DNA of 64,000 bases from Hyaloraphidium curvatum (taxonomy: Eukaryota > Monoblepharomycota > Hyaloraphidiomycetes > Hyaloraphidiales > Hyaloraphidiaceae). Position 1 is the first letter of the stretch; every line of letters starts with the position of its first letter. Location: contig JAIVFI010000005.1 in assembly GCA_025558095.1 (NCBI GenBank), forward strand, positions 620,001 through 684,000, given 5' to 3'. Shown piece after piece: positions 48,759-59,277 of this stretch. The translations under genes and the position numbers were made by a program. The notes below the pieces were generated by a model, which worked only from the letters and a program-made list of their open reading frames with translations, made no database searches and was not told where the DNA came from.

Positions 48759-51070
48759 ATGAGCGCCTCCGTACTCAGCAAGGCCCGTGGCATGGCGCTG
48801 TCGCCGCCCACCTCGCCCGGGAGGGTGAAGCAAAAGACGCCGGTCAAGGAGGCCGCCCGCCCGGGCTCGGCGCCCGTCTCCCCGCCGTCGTCGGACCCGA
48901 GCACCAACGCCGAGAACGCGCTGGGCGTGGCGGTCGGCCTGACGGCGTTTGCGCAGAGGCTGCAGCGGATCGACGAGGAGCCCGCCCAGCCGGCTTCAGA
49001 CCCGCCCGCGGAGCACTGCGAAAAGGCGGCGGTGCCCGAAGCCGCTCCAGCGCCGGCGGAGGCCGACGACGAGGACACCGCGACCCGCGGCATTGTGCTG
49101 CCCAGCTACGGCCTGGACGATTCGGACGACGAGGACGAAAATGCGTCCCCGGCGCAGCGGAACAGCTCGAAGCAGCCTAGGAAGCAGGCCCTCCCCAGGC
49201 CCTCGCTGTCCCTGCACGCCGGCCGTCGGAAGCCCTTCGCACCCTTGGGCGCCACGAGCGCGGGCTCGTCCGCGGCCGGCCCCGGAAGCGCGCTCAGGGC
49301 GACCTCGGGTGGCAGCCCCGGGAGCAGCTGGGCGCGCCTGAACCAGAAGCTCCACACGCCCCAGGACAAGGCGCCTCGGCACCCCTCGCAGTCTCCCGGC
49401 AGCTCAAACGGAGAACCGCGGAAGAAGAGCCCGGGTTCCCAGGGATCGGCCCCCCGGAGTGTCGGCGCCTTTGAGTTCGACCCCTACTACTCGGCTCCCT
49501 CGTTCGCCATCGTCGAGATCCCGGCCCCACCACCCCGGCCGCAGTCCCCCGCGCCCATCGAGGACTGCTCATCGCCCTTCTTTGTGCCTCCGCCGCTCGC
49601 CGCGGCCGGCAACAGCCCATCCGAGCCGCCCGCCAAGCCGCACAAGAAGCGCAAGCACCGCGAGATCGAGGGCCTCCCTTCGTCGGGCAAGCACAGGAAG
49701 CACCTGGTCACGCGCAGCGGCCCCGGCGGCCACGTGGCTAAGGCTCCCAACCTGCGTCACCCCCCGAAGCTCAAGCTCAAGAAGGTCCCGCCGCCCGGGC
49801 ACCCGGCCTACCTCAAGACCAAGGCCTTCTCCAACTCGGCTTCGAGGCTCGCCGCCAAGGCAGATTCGGTCATTATCGGGAGCATGCCCGTGACCTACAA
49901 GAAGCTCAAGACCGGGGCCGGGGGCGAGAGCCATCGCGGGGCCAGCGCCCCCAAGCAGGGATCGCCCCTCGCCAAGGAGCAGTCGTCGTCGTCGCCGCCG
50001 TCCTCGCCGCTCAGCAACATGTCGGACAAGGAGAACGGGCGGGAGGCGAGCCGGTGGCTGCCCCTGCCCGTCAAGGCGCGCAAGTTCACGGAGGAGCAGG
50101 GTGCGTTGCTTCGGCCTTCTTTGCTGTCACCTCCTCACGCTCTTCTTCCGCAGCCCACCACATGCTCCGCGTTGCCCGCGAGTCGCTCAAGAACACGCTC
50201 AACTGCCACATCAGCCAGTCTGTCAACAAGCTCCGCAAGAAGCGCCTCGAGTGTCAGCGGGACGAGCTCGAGAAGCCCGTCGGCTCGCACACCGGGCGCC
50301 GCCCGCCATCGATGTTCGAGGGCGAAGAGGGGCCTGGAGCCGAGGCGGATGCGGCGGGGATGCAAGGCCCGGAAACCCCGACCGGGCAGCGCCAGGGACA
50401 CCAGCGCAGGCCCGTAACGTCGAAGCTGGCCGTGGTCGCCTACAGCGAGCGCACGATCGTCAAGCTCGGGCCCGAGGACCACGAGAGCCCAAAGAGCCCC
50501 ACTCCGGTGCAGCGCACCGTCGTGCGCCAGATCGCCGTGATCGAAAGCGACGACCTGCTGGACGAGGACATCCAGCTCGAAGACCCCGCTCCTCAGCCCT
50601 GCAACGTGCAGAAGCCTATCGTGCAGGAGAGTGCGGCTGCCTCGCCCGTTGGCTCCATGACCACACAGGAGACGGTAGCTGATGCTGCTGCGCCTGCCGA
50701 GACGTGCATCAACGAGGCTCGCGCTCCTTCGACCCCGACCAAGCGATCGCCCGGCCTCAGGGCCAAGCGGTCGCCGAGCAAGTCTCCTCCTTCGCCGCTC
50801 TCGCTCGCCAAGAGCCCTGAGCGGCCGCGCGTGCGGAGCCCGATCCAGCGCCGCGCCGCGCAGGCCCGTCGCGCTTCCCCGGTCGCCATCCCCGGCCGCG
50901 CGGAACCCGTGTTCCAGAAGGAGCCGTGCACTTCGCCGCCCAACTCGGACGACGGGGAGGAGGACGAGGTCCTGTTCGACGCCGTGGAGGACGTGACGGA
51001 GCCGTTCGCCGTCTTTGCGTTCGAAGGGGGTCATGAGGAGCACTTTGTCGAGGCGAACGAGGCGCTCTGA
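48759..51070 (+). CDS. disordered Ser/Pro/Lys-rich nuclear-type protein
   Basis: Exons 48759-50100 and 50154-51070 join in phase (53-base intron with CTCAC) to 752 residues. Acidic SDDEDEN-like stretches, TP/SP dipeptides (SPTTSPGRVKQKTP, SPTKRSPG, SPSKSPP) and Lys clusters (KPHKKRKHRE, KLKLKKVPPP) are spread throughout. A short helix with basic residues (AHHMLRVARESLKNTLNCHISQSVNKLRKKRLE) is the only folded-looking element. It has the look of a chromatin or mitotic-chromosome protein with multiple CDK-type sites, but no family is recognised. The ATG is the best-placed of several; the upstream frame remains open. Confidence 0.5.
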
Positions 51071-51175
51071 TCGCGCCGGCGGATGTACTGTTTCAATTGT
51101 GGCTCTTGCCATTCGGATTTGCCTGAAGTTCTTGTAATGGAGGCGGTGGAGGAAGTAGACGAATACATACGCAGA

Positions 51176-51960
51176 TCACGACTCGCCCTGTTCCCGCTGC
51201 TCCTTCAGCTCCTGCATTATCCGAGCCGCAGCGCCGGCCTTCTCGTCGTCCACAGTTCCATCCGTCTTTTCGGCGCGCAGGCGGAGCGCTTCCATTGCCC
51301 CATCGAAATCGGCGGGTGGGCGGTTCTGACTCATCTTATTGGTGCCCTCCGCTTTCTCGACGTGCAGTACGACGCCGACGATGGCCTTGAGCATGGTGTC
51401 GATGTAGGGAGTCGGTGCGCTGGCGGATACGGCTTCAGACGTGAACGGCAACACTTGCGGTTCCGCACTCACTCGCTGACCTTCCAGCTCGACCCAATCT
51501 TCCTCTCGTGGTGGTTCGACAGATCCGATACGATCTTCAGCAGCCTGTCCCGCTCCGTCACGATCTCCAGGCGCCCCGAACAGTGCACAGATTGGTAGTC
51601 CCAGGTGGGTACCACCTTGCCCGTCTCCTTCTTCGTCTGGTAGTACCCAGGAGAGATGTATGCGTCCACAGGTGGGGTAAAGATGGCCAGGGCGGCAGTG
51701 TTCGCCCCGGCGGAGTAGTCGAGCACTTTCCACTGCGGATTCGCCTTTGCGATGTGACCGACCAAGCGAAGCTTCTTCTCTTCGGTCCCCGGCACGTCGT
51801 CGACCTCCAGAAGCATAGGGAGGTGCGTCGCGTTTATCGCCACCGACGGCGAATCGGCCGGGATCCCCGCAGTAACGAGGGTCGCAAGATTCGCGCGCCG
51901 GATGACGTCCAGGAGCAAGGACTCGTGCGGCCCGATACGGAAGTGGGCCGGAACGTACAT
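51176..51960 (-). CDS. PaiB-family FMN-binding protein
   Basis: Exons 51960-51473 and 51419-51176 join across a 53-base intron into 243 residues. The start MYVPAHFRIGPHESLLLDVIRRANLATLVTAG is the family opening, followed by INATHLPMLLE, LVGHIAKANPQWK, ALAIFTPPVDAYISPGYYQTKKETGKVVPTWDYQSVHCSG (the His/Tyr/Trp-rich core) and APTPYIDTMLKAIVGV, with MSQNRPPADFDGAMEALR near the end. PaiB proteins bind FMN on a split-barrel fold; in eukaryotes they are mainly found in fungi, where the role is obscure. Divergent from the AIM41-like gene by 101 bases. Confidence 0.85.
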
Positions 51961-52061
51961 ATCTCTCCTTTTTGAGGGAAACTAGGGCCAAGAGAGGGCA
52001 AGAGTCGGTGGCACAGTCTACGCGCCGGCGGCGCACGATCGATCGACGCCAGACTACAACA
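51961..52061. promoter_or_regulatory. divergent promoter with CGATCGATCGA
   Basis: CGATCGATCGA at 52036-52046 lies 16 bases upstream of one start and about 75 from the other. It is the longest copy of the recurring palindrome in the window. Confidence 0.4.
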
Positions 52062-52744
52062 ATGAGCGCCACCCCTCTTTCCGGCCTTTCTGCGCGATTG
52101 GCGCGTTCTTTCGCCGCGACGAACGCGTCCAGATGTTTATTGCAGTCTGTGGTGGCGGGCGTGGGCTCTGTAGCGCCTCTCCCAGGTCGTCGGAGCCGCG
52201 CTGGACTTCTGTATTCCACGGACGCAGCGAAGGGCCGCAACACGCAGCTGAAGGAACGCCTTCAAACGGACCTGAAGGCTGCGATGCGGCAGAAGGAAAA
52301 GCTCCGCTTGGCCGTTGTGAAGTCGCTCGTTGCCGACATCAAGTACGCTGAAACATCAGAACGACCGCCGGATGACCTTGTTGTCGTCATTCAGAAGGCA
52401 TTGAAGAAGCGGCAGGATTCGGTGGAGCAGTACAAGGCGGGCGGCAGGCCAGAGCTCGCGGAGAACGAGGAAGCCGAGGTGATTTGAAGGACTGGAGGCC
52501 CGTTGGATTCGGGAACTCACTCGATTTGCAGATCGCGATTGTCAACGAGTACTTGCCTAAACAACTGTCTCCAGAGGAGCTGGAACAGCTGGTTCGGGAC
52601 TGTGCCGCGGCCGTTTCTGCGACGGGACCGGGAGATCTTGGGAAAGTAATTAAGGAAGTTGGTTCCCGCGCGGACGCTGTGGTCGCGCCGCGGAAGGACG
52701 TGAGCGCGATCGCGAAAAGGATCCTCGGCGACGCCAAGAAATAA
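52062..52744 (+). CDS. mitochondrial YqeY/AIM41-like protein
   Basis: Exons 52062-52478 and 52532-52744 join to 209 residues. The first 55 residues are Ser/Arg/Ala-rich (LSARLARSFAATNASRCLL) with no acids, a mitochondrial presequence. The mature part has LKERLQTDLKAAMRQKEKLRLAVVKSLVADIKYAE and IQKALKKRQDSVEQYKAGGRPELAENEEAE, the YqeY N-domain, then LPKQLSPEELEQLVRD and GDLGKVIKEVGSRADAVVAPRKDVSAIAKRIL, the GatB/YqeY tail. The family relates to the tRNA-dependent amidotransferase GatB tail domain; its own function in mitochondria is not settled. Confidence 0.9.
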
Positions 52745-52881
52745 AGTACAATGCTCGGCCTTGGGAATAGCCACTCTCTCTAGGTCTGCAGGGTACAGAA
52801 TAGAGCTACTGGTCGTGCTGTCGCCGGCAGTGTCCCTTCCAGGCTGTTACATACGCCTCGCCGCGAGTCCGCTCGAGAGAA

Positions 52882-55108
52882 TCACGGCTGAGCACGGCCC
52901 ATGAACCTCGGGTACAAGCAGACCTCGCGCACAGTGTAGCTGGAAGGCAAGTTAGTCCATCAATAGAGCACGGTGCCTTCCGAGACGCACCGGTTAAGTA
53001 GCCAAGCAAGGAACCGCTCCAAACCCAGGCCGAAGCCACCGTGTTCGCACGTGCCATACTTTCGCTGGTCCGTGAACCAGTAGTACGGCGACGGGTCGAT
53101 CCCCTCCCGCTTGTAGCCCTCCATCAGCTCTTGCTGTTCAGCGAGAGCCATCAGCGGCGCATAAGAGAATGGGCACGACAATACAAACCAAATCGGATAT
53201 CCTCATGCTACCGCCAACAATCTCGCCAACGCCCGGCATGAGCACGTCCACGCTCTCCGTGTACGCCCGGTCTTCCGGGCAGCGCTTCATGTAGAAGCTC
53301 TTGATCTCCACGGGGAAGCGGCAGAGGAAGATGGGCTCGTTGATGGTGTCCGTCATCTTACGCTCCGGCGCCTCTGGAATGTCGTCGCCGATCTCGTAGA
53401 AAGTACCGTCGTCCTTGGTGATGTTGTTCTCCTTCAGCCACTTGATCGCGTCGACGTAGTCCATCCGCTTGAAGGGCCTCTTCAGAGGCTGGAACTTCGG
53501 GTTGAGCTCCCGGACAATCGCCCCATAAGGGCCGCTCAGAATCGTGTCCACGACGTAGCAGATCATGTCCTCCAGAAGAGACAGCAGGTCATCAAAGTTG
53601 ATGAAGGGGCATTCGGCCTCGATGTGGGTATACCTAGGAGAGGCGAATGAGCGCAGCCCACTTTGCCAGCAGATGGTGACTCACTCGGAAAGGTGGCGCC
53701 TCGTGCTGGACTTTTCGGCCCGGAAGCTCTCGGCGATGCAGTACACATCACCAAGAGAAGGCAGGACCGTCTCCAGGTAGAGCTGGCTGCTCTGCGTGAG
53801 GTACGCGGGCTCGCCGTAGTACTGGAAAGAAAAGAGGGTGGATCCGCCCTCCACCTGCGTCTGGACCATGAGCGGCGGGGTGACCTCGAAGAAGCCGCGT
53901 CCGTCGAAGAAGTCCCGGAAAGCGCGGACGACGCCGTGCCGTGCCTTCAGGATGCTCGAAGTGGTTTCCCCCCGAAGGACGAGGTGCCGCTGGTCGTACA
54001 AAACGTCGGGGTTTGCGTCCTAGAGCGGCAAGATCAGGAGCCCGGACATCCAGACAGCATCTCCCCTTCCTACCGCGTTCAGTTTGTTGTTGAAGGCGTC
54101 GTCTCCCGCAGGCGAGAGACCGACGGCTTCCCAGTAGTCCACCTGGAGCTCATGTCCGCCCGGTGCCGTCTTCCCTTCCGGGACGGCCTTGAGCACGCCG
54201 TACAAGTTCACGGTGGACTCGACGGTGAGCATGAGCGCCTCGTACGTGTGGCACTATCGGGCTTGACATCAGAACGCGATCGAAAAGAAACGCCTGTCTT
54301 TACGACACTCACCAGCTTGCCGTTGAGCACGCACTGGAGGTAGCCGCTTCCATCACGCAGGACAATGAACATGAGGTCCTTGCCCTGGCGCCGGAGCCGG
54401 TGGACCCAGCCGCCAATAACCACACGCTTGTCACGGTGCTGGGCACCGTCGCGAATTTTTATCTGCGAACGCAAAGACTGAGTGACCGTTCCGCTTCGGA
54501 GTCGCCGTCCACGAGCCAAGTGTTCGTAGCCAAGGGTCGTTTGAATCTCCCCACCCGTTTCCCTTACGCCCGTTTGTGACTTCCGCCTCCTTGGCGGAGT
54601 AAAGCACAGGCGTAATGAATAAAGTGGGTTGTGCCTCCGATGACGGAGCTTTGGGATAGGTCCCTCCTCTACTGCCCACCTTCGTCGCCGCTGGCAGAGA
54701 CGGGTCCTGTTCCAGCTTGATCTTCTTGCTCTCCTCGAGCTTCCTCTTCTCTTCCTCCTCGGCCTTGAGCTTGTCGTCGCCCAGTTTCTTGGCGGCCTCC
54801 TCGGCCTTCTTCTTCTTGGCCGCGTTCACCTCGTAGCCCTTCCGCGCCTTCTTCAAGCCGGCGCCCGAAATGTCCTGCCATTCCGCCGGCGCACCGCCCT
54901 CGCCCGGTTTCCGGACCTTGATGGCGACGTTGGCCCCCGAGACGCGCTCGATGGCGGCCACGGCGGACTTCAGCGGCGCGCCCTCGGTTCCATCGCCGGT
55001 CTCGTCCGAGCCAGCGGTCTCGTCGACGTAGAGCGTCGCAGCAGGAGCCGCATCGTCGGTGGAGGCCTTGCTGGCCTCGCCCACTACCGCGTCAGTCGCC
55101 CCGCTCAT
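52882..55108 (-). CDS. cytosolic asparaginyl-tRNA synthetase
   Basis: Seven exons (55108-54680, 54462-54313, 54253-54074, 54019-53685, 53633-53189, 53133-52991, 52939-52882) sum to 1740 bases, 579 residues, as in eukaryotic AsnRS. The N-extension has a lysine-rich coiled helix ([32 protein letters not shown]). The anticodon barrel holds [33 protein letters not shown]. Class II motif 2 is [23 protein letters not shown], split by intron 4; GPYG, and motif 3 [15 protein letters not shown] follow. The C-terminus [15 protein letters not shown] is the family ending. It charges tRNA-Asn. All introns are 51-59 bases except intron 1 (217). Confidence 0.95.
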
Positions 55109-55288
55109 TTTGTTGTTGGCGGTGGAGGAGCCGAGCCCGGCCCAAGCCGAGCCGCATTCGTCGATCGACCGCGGTGCTGGAGATCATCATCTTCCACGTC
55201 CAAGCGAAAGCTATCGATCATCACCGTACGTAACAACGACATACATCAATGGCATTGCGTGCGCTGGACACGCGGCAAGGACCGGCGC
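55109..55288. promoter_or_regulatory. upstream region of AsnRS with TCGATCGAC
   Basis: TCGATCGACC at 55161-55170 lies about 55 bases before the AsnRS ATG. The same spacer also carries the 3' end of the TIM21 gene. A second core, CTATCGATCATC, is at about 55211. Confidence 0.35.
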
Positions 55289-56406
55289 CTAGTCTCGCCT
55301 CCTATCAAAGAGTCCAAGCTTCGGCAGCCACGAGCCGCCGACCCCGGATGCCGGCTCGGGCGCGTGATCGGCGGGCGCCCGATCCGACCCGCGTCTCCGT
55401 CCCTTGTCCTGCTTCTGCTTCTGCTTGATCGGTGGCCGCTTGTCCACGAGGAAAACGCGCTTCGAGGGCAGGCCGTCCCCGGGGGTCTCGAAATACAGGA
55501 CGTACGGCTCCCACTTGCCGTCATCCGACTGGCAGGAAATGATCGGGACCGTCAGTTATGATGGGCAGGGCAACACAAACGAGGAGAGACCCACCAAGTG
55601 CACCTCGGAGTTGACCGCTCCCCGCGCCTTCGACCCTTCGATGTAGAAGCGGATGAACATCTTCTTGCCATCCTCCGTGATTTGGTGGCTGTGACGATAT
55701 CGACCGTCAGTGCCCGTTCCGCGAAAGTCGGGAGAAGCAACCCACTTTACCCGCCGCACGCTCCGAGCCCGCGTTCCGTGCTCGTGGAAGCCCTTCAGTG
55801 GCAATCCGATGAGCTCCTCGACTTCGGGATGCTGCCGAAGCTGCTCCAGCAGGTCGTGGTAGACCTTTGTCGCGCTCGAATCAGAGGTCAGCTCCGACCC
55901 GATCACGTAGAGGATGCCCCCTGGGAGCAGCCGGTAAGCCCAGCTACCGGAAGATCCTCGGCGTAGCTTACCCATGATAAGGACGCCGCCGACAACGAAA
56001 CCCGCGGTGACCAAGGTCTTGCTCGCTTCGACAACTGGACATGGAACGTAAGACCGCGCACCACCCCACCGCAGGAGGCTCGCCACATACGTCGCTCGCC
56101 CCTCGTCATCGTGTTTACTCCCGGTGGCGGCTTGTAGTTGTCCGAGGAGTCGTGCCACGTACCCCGGCCATAGTCTCGCCGAGCCACCGCGAAGCGCGTG
56201 GGATCCGCGCGGGAAAGCACCGGACCCGCCAGGGGCCGAGACGCCGTGGCACACCCTACACAGACGCTCGGGTATGGGGCGGCGGCCGCAGCCCCGGGGA
56301 AGACGACGTTGGGCCGGCTGGTCACGCGGGAAGGCGGGTGAGCTCGCCGCCGCCGCCGCCGCCCGATCCGCTCCCACCGGGCCGCGATCATGGGTCGTGC
56401 CGGCAT
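55289..56406 (-). CDS. TIM21: TIM21 (inner-membrane import subunit)
   Basis: Exons 56406-56091, 56034-55595 and 55528-55289 join to 331 residues. The N-terminus is strongly Arg-rich (MIAARWERIGRRRRRRA), a mitochondrial presequence. One membrane span (LVTAGFVVGGVLIMGKL) precedes the intermembrane-space domain: TKVYHDLLEQLRQHPEVEELIGLPLKGF, then MFIRFYIEGSKARGAVNSEVHL and, after intron 2, SDDGKWEPYVLYFETPG, the conserved TIM21 core that binds the TOM22 tail. It couples the TOM and TIM23 complexes. The tail KRPPIKQKQKQDKGRRR is basic and non-conserved. Intron 1 has a GTATGT donor. The gene diverges from EMC2. Confidence 0.9.
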
Positions 56407-56550
56407 CCTCAGATAGTCCCGACAGGCTGCTAGGCTCCCGTCGGCGCCCGATCGCTGAGCACGCCCGAGCTAGGAGTCCCAAAATGCTTCAAAGCCCTTG
56501 CCTCTCTCTCGACAGACTTTGCCGCCATCCGAGTTGGACGGGATCGCGCC
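56407..56550. promoter_or_regulatory. divergent promoter, TIM21 / EMC2
   Basis: A 144-base divergent spacer. It holds TCGCTGAGCACGCC and CTTGCCTCTCTCTCG pyrimidine runs; no recurring palindrome is evident. Confidence 0.3.
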
Positions 56551-57471
56551 ATGGGGAACGTTGTCGGCACCGGCAGCAGCGCGGCGGCGACGCAGCTCGC
56601 GCTGCTGCGGCAACGGACGGAGTCGCTCGTGCCGCAGGACCGCGCGTACCTGCGCGGCGTGTTCGCAAAGTACAGCAAGCCATCGGTCGCGCCGGCCGAC
56701 TACGACGTGCTGGACGAGATCTTCCTGGCCGCCCTGCGCGCCGGCGACTTCCAGCTGGCCGAGCAGGTGCGCGACGTGGTGTTCCAGCGCTTCCCTCCAA
56801 AGGAGTTCCCGCGGTCGGGCCGCATGCAGGTGCTGCTCGACGAGGCAAAGGGCAACTACGGCGACGCGGAGGACGGGACGCGCGCGCTGCTGAAGGCGTC
56901 CGAGGACGCCGACGTCGCGTCGCGGAAGCGCATGGTCGTCCTCGCCGTGGAGCGCGGCCGCAAGCAGGACGCCATCGACATGCTCACCAAGTACGTCGAC
57001 ACGTTCGCCTCGGACGTCGAGGCGTGGAACGAGCTGTGCGCCCTGTACCTGGACGAGCAGATGTACGCGCAGGCGCAGTTCTGCGCCGAGGAGGTGCTGC
57101 TCCTGGATCCCCACTCGCACCTGCCGCACATCCGCCTGGCGGAAATCCTCTTCACCCGCGGGGATTACGCCATGGCCGTGAAGTACTACTGCAGCGCCCT
57201 GGAGCTCTGCCCGGACACGATCAGGGCCCTGTACGGCTTGAAGCAGGCGACTTCGAAGCTGGTGAAGGACTTGGGCGGGCCGACCACGCCCTCGAAAAAG
57301 GGCAGCGAGGGGAGGAAGGAGAAGAAGGGTGCCGACGACGATTCGGACGCGGACAAGGCAAAGTGGTCGGAGCTCAACGCGATTGCAACCGAGAGGCTGC
57401 TGGCCCTCTACAACTCGCGCGGCGGAAAGTCGGTGTCGACGGAGACGGCTAAAGCATGGCTCGAGAGGTAG
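56551..57471 (+). CDS. EMC2: ER membrane protein complex subunit 2
   Basis: An intronless 306-residue frame. The EMC2 signature is complete: SLVPQDRAYLRGVFAKY near the start, then YDVLDEIFLAALRAGDF, FPRSGRMQVLLDEAKGNYGDAE, VASRKRMVVLAVERGRKQDAIDMLTKYVDTFASDVEAWNELCALYL and ALELCPDTIRALYGL. These are TPR helical hairpins (AWNELCALYLDEQMY, PHIRLAEILFTRGDYAMAVKYY). EMC2 is the cytosolic scaffold of the EMC insertase. The acidic linker near residue 250 and the ending TAKAWLER fit family length (about 300). Its lack of introns contrasts with its neighbours. Confidence 0.95.
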   Translation: MGNVVGTGSSAAATQLALLRQRTESLVPQDRAYLRGVFAKYSKPSVAPADYDVLDEIFLAALRAGDFQLAEQVRDVVFQRFPPKEFPRSGRMQVLLDEAKGNYGDAEDGTRALLKASEDADVASRKRMVVLAVERGRKQDAIDMLTKYVDTFASDVEAWNELCALYLDEQMYAQAQFCAEEVLLLDPHSHLPHIRLAEILFTRGDYAMAVKYYCSALELCPDTIRALYGLKQATSKLVKDLGGPTTPSKKGSEGRKEKKGADDDSDADKAKWSELNAIATERLLALYNSRGGKSVSTETAKAWLER

Positions 57472-57856
57472 TTTTTGGTGTGGTGCAGGCCTCGCTTGAT
57501 GTATTGGGACGAAGTATACCCGGGCCTTGGTCTAGGATGGCTCTTTTGACCTGCGAGGCCCGAGATGAGCCCGACATGCACGAATTCATTCGTGCTGAAG
57601 AGATTACATGTAATCTCTCGATTCGCAGTGCAAGGAGAGGAAGCGCGGAGGGGTCCGTCGATGGGGGCCCGGGACGATCAGCCAGGCTCGCAGTGGTTGC
57701 CGTCGTGTTGGGCTGCCGTCGGCCATAGAGCCGGCGAGGCCCGGGCACCGCGGGTCCTAGCGAGACGGTGCTCTGCCGTTGCTCGCTGCCGACCGCCGCG
57801 GTCGGCGCGGAAAGAGTGGCCCGGGGAGGGACCGGTGACCGCGACGGTTCCGGACG
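57472..57856. other. intergenic region, no gene seen
   Basis: The spacer includes an AT-rich palindrome (AGATTACATGTAATCTC near 57600-57616) and the promoter of the following gene. No supported coding sequence or RNA gene. Confidence 0.45.
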
Positions 57857-59031
57857 ATGAGCGCACCGAAGGAGGAGCGCGAGACCTTCCTGGCGTCGGG
57901 GCCTAGCTCCAGCGACGTCAAGATTCAAATCAAGCCGTTCGAAGCGGCCGTGCGGACCAACACCGGGACGCCATTCTCCGGAGATAACGCCAAGACGGTC
58001 TTCTGGGTCCTGCTCAATATCGTGACCTCGGTGCTCATTGTCACCGTCAACAAATGGTTCGACGCCCTTCCTATCTTTGCGAGGAGGTCCACTGACGCGT
58101 GTTTCTGAAGGGTGTTCACGACGGACAAGTTCAACTTTGGGACCACGCTGACGGTTCTCCACTTCCTCGTGACGACCGTTGGACTGGAAATTCTCGCGCG
58201 CGTCGGCTTCTTCGAGAAAAAGCAGCTGTCGATACCCGGCGTCCTTCCGCTCGCCATTTGCTTCAGCGGCTTCGTGGTCCTGACCAACCTCAGCCTGCAG
58301 CTGAACTCGGTCGGATTCTGTGGGTTCGGCATTCCCGCCGCCGCCGAAGCGCTGACCCGGCACCGCAGACCAATGCGCCAAGGTGCTGACGACGCCCACG
58401 ATCGTCTTTATCCAGCGCGTCTTCTACGGAGTGCAGATGACCTCCCGCATCAAGATCTCCATCGCGATCATCCTGGTCGGCGTGACAATCGCGACGGTCA
58501 CGGACGTGGAGCTCAACTTCTGGGGCACCATCGTGGCGTTTGCGGGCGTGGTCGTGACCAGCCTCTACCAGATCTTCGTCGGGACAAAGCAGAAGGAGCT
58601 CCAGTGCGACGCGCTCCAGCTGCTCTACTACCAGGCGCCCATCTCGGCCGCCACCCTCATCTTTGCCGTGCCCTTTTTCGACGACATGGAGGCCCTGCGC
58701 AACTACGAGTGGAACGCGCAGGCGATCCAGGACATTGTGCTCTCGGCGCTGCTCGCGTTCGGGGTCAACATTTCGATCTACGGCATCATCGGGCGGACGA
58801 GCCCGGTGACCTACAACGTCGTGGGACACTTTAAGACGGCGTGCGGTGAGGCCTGGCTCGTTTGTCTTTGCGATCTTGCGCTCACGCCCGGCCTCGCCAG
58901 TGCTTGTTGTTGGCTTCGTGGTTTTCAAATACCCCGTCTTGTGGAAAAACATACTCGGCATCGTCCTGACGGTCGCGGGCGTCATCGACTACACGCAGGT
59001 GAAGATGGCAGAGACGCCGGCAGCACGATAG
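57857..59031 (+). CDS. SLC35E3-like nucleotide-sugar/triose-phosphate-type transporter
   Basis: Exons 57857-58056, 58111-58319, 58369-58845 and 58901-59031 join to 338 residues; introns are 49-55 bases and carry CTGAC or CTCAC. After a 45-residue cytosolic tail ten spans follow, starting VFWVLLNIVTSVLIVTVNKWVF. The TPT-family motifs are ICFSGFVVLTNLSLQLNSVGFYQ, VLTTPTIVFIQ, GTIVAFAGVVVTSLYQIFVGTKQKELQ, LQLLYYQAPISAATLI and TSPVTYNVVGHFKT. These match SLC35E3 closely. The substrate is unknown. It likely sits in Golgi or ER membranes; it could supply the glycan enzymes elsewhere in the genome. Confidence 0.9.
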
Positions 59032-59277
59032 AATAGATCGAAGCCTCTCGCATGGATCAAGGATGAGGGTCGAATGTGCTTGGAATCCGAGGATTGTGGC
59101 CGAAACTTAGAATGCCGTCCAATTGCTGCCTTGATCCTTGGTGGATTTCTTGTTCCTACGGTAGCATTTCGTTCCGGCGGTGCCAGGTTGATGACTTCGT
59201 CCTCGCGCCAACTTCGTTTCTGTCTCTTGGCTTCCCCCGGCGCATTTGCCCTGCTCCTAGATCTCACGCGGGCGAAG

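Noticed and set aside
53134-53206. A possible AT-AC (U12-type) intron in the AsnRS gene beginning ATATCC
   Set aside because: A GTTTGT donor seven bases further gives the exact family sequence SMRISDLQELM, so an ordinary GT-AG intron explains it.
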